Source: Pseudomonadota bacterium
Lineage (GTDB): Bacteria; Pseudomonadota; Alphaproteobacteria; UBA1280; JAAZVW01
Length of the DNA stretch: 40,891 nt
Assembly (NCBI GenBank): GCA_018623135.1
Contig: JAAZVW010000010.1
Coordinates: 1 to 40,891, forward strand
Direction: 5' to 3'
Position 1 is the first letter of the stretch, and each line of letters opens with the position of its first letter. This document shows positions 34,355 through 40,891 of this stretch, piece by piece. The position numbers were made by a program, and so were the translations under genes. The notes under the pieces are model-generated. The model had not been told where the DNA came from, made no database searches, and saw only the letters and a program-made list of their open reading frames with translations.

Positions 34355-34483
34355 TTAATACCCAGCTTGCCCCGAGTTAACAGCAAGCATATACTTAACA
34401 ATAAGTAAAACGAATATAGCTAAAAAACTTAGCTTCCAGTGCCTAAAAATAAACTTTAAAAATCCCCAAGGACGAGATAACAT
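34355..34483 (-). CDS. 42-residue membrane mini-protein upstream of cytochrome b561
   Basis: A short ORF encoding 42 residues, MLSRPWGFLKFIFRHWKLSF then a membrane helix (about 18-35), ending NSGQAGY. AAAGGA lies upstream of the ATG. It ends 22 bases before the cytochrome b561 start. A membrane mini-subunit of a respiratory or b-type cytochrome complex is a natural guess, by analogy with small subunits such as CydX; the sequence itself shows only a basic N-terminus, helix and short tail. No strong alternative explains this stretch. Confidence 0.55.
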   Translation of the reverse strand: MLSRPWGFLKFIFRHWKLSFLAIFVLLIVKYMLAVNSGQAGY

Positions 34484-34537
34484 AAGGCCATATCCTTTTT
34501 ATTAATTTAAACACTAGTGTAAAACAGATCTAAAAAC

Positions 34538-35302
34538 ATGCAACATATTTCAGAAAAATTAACATTTACAATTGAAGGCAGAAAAATTGCCGCTCGTTTA
34601 GATAAGCCTAAAGACCAAACTCCTCTTGCTTATGCCATTTATGCACACTGTTTTACCTGCTCTAAAGATTTTCCAACATCTAGTCGTGTATCAAGAGCCC
34701 TTGCCCAGCGTGGTATTGCTACTTTACGATTTGATTTTTCTGGGCTTGGGGAATCAGAAGGTGTCTTTTGTGATACAAACTTTAACACAAACATCGCAGA
34801 AGTTTTAGCTGCATACGCCTTTTTAGAAGAATTTTATGAAGCCCCTCTTTTAGCCGTAGGACATTCTTTAGGGGGCACTGCCATCTTAAAAGCAGGGCAA
34901 GCAATGCCAGATGTTAAAATCATCAGCACACTTAATTCACCTTACGAGCCGGCACACCTATTTCACCACTTCGGTAATCAAATTGATACAATTAGATTAC
35001 AAGGTGAAGCTGAAGTTGATATTAATGGCATTAAGCACACCATTAAAAAACACTTTTTAGAAGTCGCTGAACAAACAGATATGGCAGAAACCTTGGCTAA
35101 CTTAAACAAACAGCTTATTATTTTCCATGCGCCAGAAGATAGCACAGCTCCGCTTATTAATGCGCAAAAAATATACCAAGCCGCCAACCAGCCCAAAAGC
35201 TTTATTAGTCTAAAAGGTGCCGATCACTTTTTAACCCAACATGAAGACTCTAGCTTTGTGGCAGATATCTTAACAAGCTGGGTTAAAAAAGAGCAGTCTT
35301 AA
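34538..35302 (+). CDS. Alpha/beta hydrolase
   Basis: 254 residues. The nucleophile is Ser110 in GHSLGG, with Asp201 in APEDSTAPL and His230 in GADHFLT completing the triad. RFDFSGLGESEG and the HCFTCSKD segment match the hydrolase half of bifunctional alpha/beta hydrolase-OsmC proteins; here no OsmC domain follows. Substrate unknown. Divergent from the small ORF and cytochrome b561. Confidence 0.88.
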   Translation: MQHISEKLTFTIEGRKIAARLDKPKDQTPLAYAIYAHCFTCSKDFPTSSRVSRALAQRGIATLRFDFSGLGESEGVFCDTNFNTNIAEVLAAYAFLEEFYEAPLLAVGHSLGGTAILKAGQAMPDVKIISTLNSPYEPAHLFHHFGNQIDTIRLQGEAEVDINGIKHTIKKHFLEVAEQTDMAETLANLNKQLIIFHAPEDSTAPLINAQKIYQAANQPKSFISLKGADHFLTQHEDSSFVADILTSWVKKEQS

Positions 35303-35307
35303 ACCTC

Positions 35308-36558
35308 TTAAAGCTTATGTTTAAGCCATTTATCCATAACAGATGCGGCGGTTAAATCACCTGTTACATTTACCGCTGTGCGTAGCATATCAAGCAGCCT
35401 ATCCACACCCAAAATCAGGGCAATACCAGCACTAGGCACACCAACAGAAGCCAAAATCGTTGCCAAAATAACCAAACCAACACCTGGTGTACCTGGTGTA
35501 CCAACAGATGCTGCAATTGTTGTTATAAGTATCATCGCCATTTCTGTAAACCCAAGCTCTATACCAAAAGCCTGTGCTAAAAACACTGTAGCAACCGATT
35601 GGTAAAGCGCCGTACCATCCATATTAATCGTTGTCCCTAACGGAATCACGAAAGAGCGCACTTCTTCTTTAATTTTAAGTTTCTCTTCAGCTGTTTTTAA
35701 TGTAACAGGCATTGTTGCCGCAGAAGAAGAGGTGCTAAAAGCGAGTAAAAGAGGATCTCTTAAGGCAGAAAAATATTCTTTAAACGGCCTACCTGCCACA
35801 CACTTAGCAACACATAAATACACCAAAAACATACTGAATAGACCCAGAACAACAGTTAACATATAGCTGCCCATAGAAAGCACAGAATCAAAACCTAATT
35901 TAATCACAGCTTCTGTTATTAAGCCCATAACAGCAAGACCTGCTAACTTAAGCACCGCACCCACAACTTTCATTGTCGCATCCTGAATCGCCTCAAGAAC
36001 ATCCATCAACTGCTTTGCTTTACTGCCACGCAATTGCGCAAGTGCCGCCCCCATAATAGCTGCAAAAATAACAACCTGTAGCATTGCCCCTTGGCTCAAC
36101 GCATTAAAAGGATTACTAGGAATTAAACTATAAATAACACCCTTAACACCATCACCCCAAAGAGGCTGATTATCATTTAATTGATTGACATTAATATCTG
36201 CCATCATTTTTTGGTCTATATGCAACCCAGGTTCAAGCAAATTTACCCAGAAAAGACCAATGGAAATAGCAACTGCCGTTGTGCATAAAAAATACGCCAA
36301 AACTCGTGGACCTAAAATTTGTAGGTTTTCTTTACCCGAAGCCACACCTAAAGCAACAGAAACCAAAATAAGAGGCAACACAATCATTTTAATAAGCGCC
36401 AAAAACAAATACCCTGGCACTGCAAGCGTTGTTACAATTGTTTGCCTTACAGAATCAGAAAGTTGAGAAACTTCTGGGCTTAACAAAAACCCAAAACAAA
36501 GCCCTAACAAGAGCCCAATAAGAACTTGTTGCCATAAATGTAACTTAAAATATACCAT
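35308..36558 (-). CDS. Dicarboxylate/amino acid:cation symporter
   Basis: 416 residues from the ATG at 36558, with AAGGAG ten bases upstream; the longer frame adds a polar N-terminus that does not fit the family. About eight to ten membrane segments. Family signatures GTTINMDGTALYQSV and GTPGTPGVGLVI are present. Takes up C4-dicarboxylates or acidic amino acids with protons or sodium (GltP/DctA group); the exact substrate cannot be read. Its upstream neighbour on the minus strand is the chromosomal GGDEF module. Confidence 0.92.
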   Translation of the reverse strand: MVYFKLHLWQQVLIGLLLGLCFGFLLSPEVSQLSDSVRQTIVTTLAVPGYLFLALIKMIVLPLILVSVALGVASGKENLQILGPRVLAYFLCTTAVAISIGLFWVNLLEPGLHIDQKMMADINVNQLNDNQPLWGDGVKGVIYSLIPSNPFNALSQGAMLQVVIFAAIMGAALAQLRGSKAKQLMDVLEAIQDATMKVVGAVLKLAGLAVMGLITEAVIKLGFDSVLSMGSYMLTVVLGLFSMFLVYLCVAKCVAGRPFKEYFSALRDPLLLAFSTSSSAATMPVTLKTAEEKLKIKEEVRSFVIPLGTTINMDGTALYQSVATVFLAQAFGIELGFTEMAMILITTIAASVGTPGTPGVGLVILATILASVGVPSAGIALILGVDRLLDMLRTAVNVTGDLTAASVMDKWLKHKL

Positions 36559-36680
36559 AACTTTAATTCTCCTTAACCCTAAAGAGGGTAGATGCTTTTG
36601 TTCTTTAAAGTCAAGGTTGAATTTCTTCTCCATTATAAGCAAAGAGCTTCGCCTAATCTTTAATTGTTAGCAGACAGGCT

Positions 36681-38351
36681 TTATCTACTAGAGCCTCCTT
36701 CGCCTTTTTCAGCATACATACCACCATCTGCAATTTTAAGAAGCTTTTCACCATCTGTCCCATCTTCAGGGAAGCAAGCAATACCAACAGAAGCGCCCAC
36801 AGCAATTTCTTGCCCATCAAAGGTAATCGGTTCAATTACTTTTGCTTTAAGCTCTTTTGCAAGTGTCTCTGCTTTCTCACGGTCTGCATCTAACACAAGA
36901 ACGGCAAATTCATCGCCCCCTAAACGCGTTGGCAAAGCCCTAAACGGAAACATCTCTGTCATACGTTCTGCAACAGCTTTAAGCACCGCATCACCAGCTT
37001 CATGACCATAAGTATCATTAACCGGTTTAAATTTATCTAGATCTATATACAGAAGAGAAAATTTATCTGCCTCGTAAGGCGCACCTTTAAGGGTTGTCAT
37101 AAACCCAGCACGATTTGCAAGCCCTGTAAGCGCATCCGACATCGCTACTTTTTTACGATAAGCGCGCGCCACTTCTTTAAGCACATCTGGCTTAAACGCC
37201 AACGTCTTTTGTTTATCATCGACTAACGCCTGAATGGTTTGTATATGTACAGAAAGTGCTTTAGCAGATTTGTCAAAATCACTGTCATAGTGTTCTAGCG
37301 TGTTTGCTAAAATTTCACGAGAGTCCTCAACCATTTGCGGATCTTGCCCTGCATAAAAAAGCTCCTCCTGCCACTTAGGTGTTTTCTTTGAATGACCTCT
37401 TGTAAGAGCAATAAACAAACCACCAAAAGTAATTAGAGCCCCTGCTAACAAGTCTTGATTAGAAATAGCTTTTAAGCTTAAACCTGTAAGAGGTGATGTT
37501 GCCCACTCCCAAAACAGTGTAGAGACAAAAGATAAAGAGGTTACTGTTGTAAAATTTTCTGCTTTGATAATATTAGAACTCGAAAACTCCAATATACGTG
37601 AAGGCGCCACAATAATAACACCAGCGATCATACCTGCAAATATAGTTGGGGCATGAATAAAATCAGCAAGCGTTGGTAACGCTTCAATAGATTCCTGCTG
37701 TGCCTCTTGAGCAAGCGATATAAGCAAAGTACCAAACAAAAACAACGTACTGATAACAAACATGACAAAACCCACGACACGAGCACGTGATTTAGGGTCA
37801 TTATCTTGTGCTGCCTTCGCATGTGGTCTGTGTAATTCTGCAACAAAAATACGCGAAACCTGCAAGGCACCATACAAAAATGCAAGTAAATATATAACCC
37901 CTAAATCCTCACTATTTAGATCATTACATACTAAAACCACACCAATTGTGATAACCGCAACACCTAAAATTTGATACCGATCAGGTTGCCTGCCTAAAAA
38001 GAACCAACTACCTAAAAGCCCTAAAAGAACACTAATCTTTTGCAACATAGTCCCTTCAGTTGAAGTAACATGAGAAAAAAGAAGCATCCCAATAATATAA
38101 CTCATCATTAGAATTGCGCCATAAACCCATGTATCGACGGAGCGCATACTTTCTTTAGCAAGAGGTCCATGACCTGCCCTTATTAACAACACAAGCGCAC
38201 AACTAACAAATGCTGCACAAGAATAAATAACAGGATTCACCTCCAAAACAACCGCACTATAGCGACCCATAACAGTGTTAATACCCAAAAACACTAATAT
38301 AGCAACAAATGCCTGAACCCAGCCTCTTATTAAAACAGCTTTATCTTGCAT
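36681..38351 (-). CDS. DMT/EamA-like membrane protein fused to GGDEF diguanylate cyclase (chromosomal copy)
   Basis: 556 residues with the same plan as 2491-4152: about ten hydrophobic helices, a Fis-like segment (REILANTLEHYDSDFDKSAK, about 344-378), and GGDEF at 478-482 followed by DGGMYAEK. The inhibitory site reads RALP, so RxxD feedback is absent here too. It begins one base after the stop of the small partner gene. Similarity extends over the whole protein, including the long stretch KVAMSDALTGLANRAGFMT. As the copy outside the island it is likely the older one, but direction of transfer is not proven. Confidence 0.88.
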   Translation of the reverse strand: MQDKAVLIRGWVQAFVAILVFLGINTVMGRYSAVVLEVNPVIYSCAAFVSCALVLLIRAGHGPLAKESMRSVDTWVYGAILMMSYIIGMLLFSHVTSTEGTMLQKISVLLGLLGSWFFLGRQPDRYQILGVAVITIGVVLVCNDLNSEDLGVIYLLAFLYGALQVSRIFVAELHRPHAKAAQDNDPKSRARVVGFVMFVISTLFLFGTLLISLAQEAQQESIEALPTLADFIHAPTIFAGMIAGVIIVAPSRILEFSSSNIIKAENFTTVTSLSFVSTLFWEWATSPLTGLSLKAISNQDLLAGALITFGGLFIALTRGHSKKTPKWQEELFYAGQDPQMVEDSREILANTLEHYDSDFDKSAKALSVHIQTIQALVDDKQKTLAFKPDVLKEVARAYRKKVAMSDALTGLANRAGFMTTLKGAPYEADKFSLLYIDLDKFKPVNDTYGHEAGDAVLKAVAERMTEMFPFRALPTRLGGDEFAVLVLDADREKAETLAKELKAKVIEPITFDGQEIAVGASVGIACFPEDGTDGEKLLKIADGGMYAEKGEGGSSR

Positions 38352-38352
38352 C

Positions 38353-38607
38353 TTAATTCTCCATCATGCCTGATACAGCTAACGCAACAAGCACAAGGTT
38401 CATGAGCAAACATAATGTAACAGTTCTGCGCCATGTTTTTTTCTGCTCTTGCACTTCTCGTAAACGATCCAATTCATCAGATCTGCGCTCTTTCTCAATA
38501 AAGCCATCTATATCTTTTACTTTATAGAGTTGCTGTTCTGTAAGCTGTGGACGCTTACGGCGATCATTTTTTTCAGCAGAGTGCATTTGTTCTTTTTTAT
38601 CAGTCAT
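38353..38607 (-). CDS. Small single-helix membrane protein paired with the DMT-GGDEF gene (chromosomal copy)
   Basis: 84 residues. A charged N-terminal region (LYKVKDIDGFIEKERRSDEL) is followed by a C-terminal membrane helix at about 59-79. Paralogue of 4149-4367, with one base between its stop and the cyclase start. It has a 12-residue longer N-terminus than the island version. Confidence 0.78.
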   Translation of the reverse strand: MTDKKEQMHSAEKNDRRKRPQLTEQQLYKVKDIDGFIEKERRSDELDRLREVQEQKKTWRRTVTLCLLMNLVLVALAVSGMMEN

Positions 38608-38652
38608 TTTATTTATTCTTTATTTTATATTTTTGTTAACGAATAAAAATTG

Positions 38653-38682
38653 AAGCAGAGATTTAAACATCTTTGAATCTCT
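38653..38682 (-). terminator. Candidate terminator after ftsK
   Basis: On the minus strand AGAGATT pairs with AATCTCT around a loop of about 12 bases, with a T-rich stretch soon after. Weak. Confidence 0.35.
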
Positions 38683-40891
38683 TTAATAACCTTCTTCTGG
38701 TGGTTTACGCATAATTACTTCACGCTTACCAACATGGTTTGCAGGGCCAATTAAACCATCTGTTTCCATTTGGTCAATAATAGTTGCCGCACGGTTGTAA
38801 CCTATTTTGAGGTGGCGTTGAATAAAAGAGGTAGATGCTTTTTGTTCTCTTGCCACAATTTCAATTGCACGCTGATAAAGCTCGTCACCTGTGTTTTCAA
38901 CACCTGTAATACCAGCACCAGCTTCACCACCGGCTTCTTCAGATGTATCAAAACTCTGAATATATGTTGGCTTAGACTGCTCTTTACAAAATTCTGCCAC
39001 ACGAATACATTCATCTTCATCAACAAAAGCACCATGCAAGCGTGCAAGGTTTGGTGCTCCGTTTTCCATAAACAGCATATCACCTTTACCAAGTAAAGAT
39101 TCAGCACCCTGAGCATCTAGAACTGTACGACTATCAATACGAGAGGTAACATTAAACGAACAACGTGTCGGGATATTAGCTTTAATCAAACCTGTCACCA
39201 CATCTACAGATGGGCGTTGTGTTGCTACAAGTAAATGAATACCCGCCGCACGCGCCATTTGCGCTAAACGTGCAATAGAGACCTCTACCTCTTTACCTGC
39301 AACCATCATCAAATCTGCAAGCTCATCAATAATAACAACAAGGTACGGCAATGGCTCTGTCGCCAGCGGTTTTTCTTCCATTTTAGGCTTGCCAGTTTCT
39401 GGTTCAAAACCAACCTGCACAAGTTTTGTTGGTACCTTACCTTGCTCTTTAAGCTCATTAAATTTAGCATTAAAGTTCTGGATGTTTTTAACCCCTAAAT
39501 CCGCCATCATGCGGTAGCGATTTTCCATTTCTTTTACGGCCCATTTAAGCACCACATTCGCTTTAGAAGGATCTGTCACCACAGGCGTTAACAAATGCGG
39601 AATATCATTATAAATAGAAAGCTCCAGCATTTTAGGGTCAATCATAATAAACTTAAGCTGGTCAGGCGTTAGTCGGTATAACAAACTCACAATAATACCG
39701 TTCATCGCAACCGATTTACCAGAACCTGTTGTACCAGCAATAAGCGCATGAGGCATTTTGGCGATATCCGCATAAACAGGTTTGCCCGATGTATCCACAC
39801 CCATAGAAATAGCAAGCTTACCCGGATGAGTTTCAAATACTTCTGTTGAAAGCAAATCTTTAAAGTTCACCGTATCTCTATCAGCATTCGGCATTTCAAT
39901 ACCTAAAACATTACGACCCGGAATTGTAGCAATACGAATAGAAATAGCCGACATAGCACGCGCTAAATCATCTGCCAAGCCAATCACTTTAGATGATTTT
40001 ACACCTGCTGCAGGCTCTAGCTCATAAATTGTAATCACAGGGCCAGGGCAAATACGCGTCACCTTACCTTCAACGCCAAAATTAGAAAGCTGAGCTTCTA
40101 TTTGTCTGGCATTTTGTTGTAATGCTGTTTCAGAAAGCTGTTTTGCTTCGCCTTTTCTATCATTTAACAAATGAAGCGGTGGTAGCTGATACGCCCCCTC
40201 AGCAGAAGGTGCATCCCCAAATAAAGAGCCCTGTTTTTCTTCCTGAACACGTTTAGATTCTTTTGTTTCATGCTTAGGCATATCCACAGCTGGTGCTTGT
40301 TTTTTCTTTTTAGGTACAAGCGTAAGCTTATTTTTTCTAGCTTCAGGCACAGGTAATCCCATTTCCATTTGTCCTGAAGGCTTCACGCCATAAAAACGAT
40401 GCTTCAAGGCGCTTAAAGCCTGACGCAGTAAAGTCTGCACACGTTTTAAATAAAAGAAAATATCATTAAGCGTAAGCTGTAATAAAAAGAGCGCGCAAAT
40501 AAGCGTTGCTAAAAAAGGCAGAAAGAACGCCGAAAACTCACCAGCCCAACGGGCAAGCGTCGCACTAATTACCACACCAATTAAACCACCATTACCTACG
40601 CCTTGCTCTGTAGGCCAATCGGGCACAAGTGCTATTGTGTGTAAAAGAGAGGCAAAAGAAATAAGCAATGCCGAAAGCATAGCTATTTTTGTCATCACAT
40701 CATAAACAGGTTGGTGGAAGAATAATCTAAAAGACCACGCCATAAAAGTCAGCGGAATCAAAAATGCTGCTCCGCCTATATATTGTAAAAACAAATCAGA
40801 GGTAAAGGCACCCAAAAGCCCTGCCGCGTTGCGGATATATTCATCAGATGTCGCATGATTAAAGCTCGGATCAGCCGGATTGTATGATGTA
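38683..40891 (-). CDS. ftsK: DNA translocase FtsK, N-terminus cut by window edge
   Basis: The frame is open from base 40891 to the stop at 38683, about 735 residues; the apparent start at 40815 (TTG) is not real because the frame continues upstream (SYNPADPSFNHATSDEYIRN). The visible part has membrane helices, a low-complexity linker, the alpha/beta motor with Walker A GTTGSGKS and Walker B LVVIIDELADLMM, and the C-terminal gamma winged helix (SFIQRHLKIGYNRAATIIDQ) that reads KOPS sites. It pumps DNA at the division septum and activates XerCD. Confidence 0.96.
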   Translation of the reverse strand, partial: TSYNPADPSFNHATSDEYIRNAAGLLGAFTSDLFLQYIGGAAFLIPLTFMAWSFRLFFHQPVYDVMTKIAMLSALLISFASLLHTIALVPDWPTEQGVGNGGLIGVVISATLARWAGEFSAFFLPFLATLICALFLLQLTLNDIFFYLKRVQTLLRQALSALKHRFYGVKPSGQMEMGLPVPEARKNKLTLVPKKKKQAPAVDMPKHETKESKRVQEEKQGSLFGDAPSAEGAYQLPPLHLLNDRKGEAKQLSETALQQNARQIEAQLSNFGVEGKVTRICPGPVITIYELEPAAGVKSSKVIGLADDLARAMSAISIRIATIPGRNVLGIEMPNADRDTVNFKDLLSTEVFETHPGKLAISMGVDTSGKPVYADIAKMPHALIAGTTGSGKSVAMNGIIVSLLYRLTPDQLKFIMIDPKMLELSIYNDIPHLLTPVVTDPSKANVVLKWAVKEMENRYRMMADLGVKNIQNFNAKFNELKEQGKVPTKLVQVGFEPETGKPKMEEKPLATEPLPYLVVIIDELADLMMVAGKEVEVSIARLAQMARAAGIHLLVATQRPSVDVVTGLIKANIPTRCSFNVTSRIDSRTVLDAQGAESLLGKGDMLFMENGAPNLARLHGAFVDEDECIRVAEFCKEQSKPTYIQSFDTSEEAGGEAGAGITGVENTGDELYQRAIEIVAREQKASTSFIQRHLKIGYNRAATIIDQMETDGLIGPANHVGKREVIMRKPPEEGY

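Noticed and set aside
40815-40891. A true ftsK start at 40815
   Set aside because: The codon is TTG and the frame continues upstream with a recognisable FtsK N-terminal sequence to the window edge.

Overview
The window looks like chromosome from an AT-rich Proteobacterium, most likely an alphaproteobacterium. The cmk-rpsA-sppA-ihfB order, the N-terminal sequence of FtsK, the stand-alone pheS-pheT and rpmI-rplT pairs and the general codon bias point that way, but this is inference, not a phylogeny. Most of the window is conserved housekeeping DNA: proS (cut at the left edge), tRNA-Ser(GGA), lepA, pheT-pheS, thyA-folA, rplT-rpmI, accD, ppa, lapB, ihfB, sppA, rpsA, cmk, a cytochrome b561, a dicarboxylate/amino-acid symporter and ftsK (cut at the right edge). 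Short lineage-specific genes lie between them.

The left quarter (about 992 to 11370) is a separate block that reads as an integrated genomic island. A P4-type tyrosine integrase (9999-11201) lies next to the 3' end of the intact tRNA-Ser gene. Thirteen bases of that tRNA 3' end (11358-11370) are repeated exactly at 992-1004, just beyond proS, giving a 10.4 kb element. It carries an AlpA-type regulator, a winged-helix replication-like protein, a gene of a family common in alphaproteobacterial mobile elements, a class II Fic protein behind a 70-bp tandem-repeat array, two tandem unknown genes (one soluble, one with four membrane helices), a gene translationally coupled to the integrase, and an outer-membrane beta-barrel plus lipoprotein pair.

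Upstream of the beta-barrel gene is a structured leader with the layout of a phage C4 antisense RNA: promoter, target, U-tailed hairpin, then a 91-nt three-way-junction RNA whose two unpaired segments are complementary, in antiparallel order, to the target. A further hairpin covers the ribosome binding site of the beta-barrel gene. This is probably the most novel regulatory locus in the window.

The second unusual system is a two-gene module: a small one-helix membrane protein followed, overlapping or almost touching, by a fusion of a DMT/EamA-like membrane domain, a Fis-like helical segment and a GGDEF domain. One copy is in the island (2491-4367) and one is chromosomal next to ftsK (36681-38607). 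The small partner is conserved in both copies, so it is probably part of the system.

Other points: a second cytidylate-kinase-like gene with substituted CMP-site residues faces the real cmk across a DUF805 gene; a 42-residue membrane mini-protein lies directly upstream of the cytochrome b561 gene; and a large PEP-rich lipoprotein has a hydrolase-like fold without an evident nucleophile serine.
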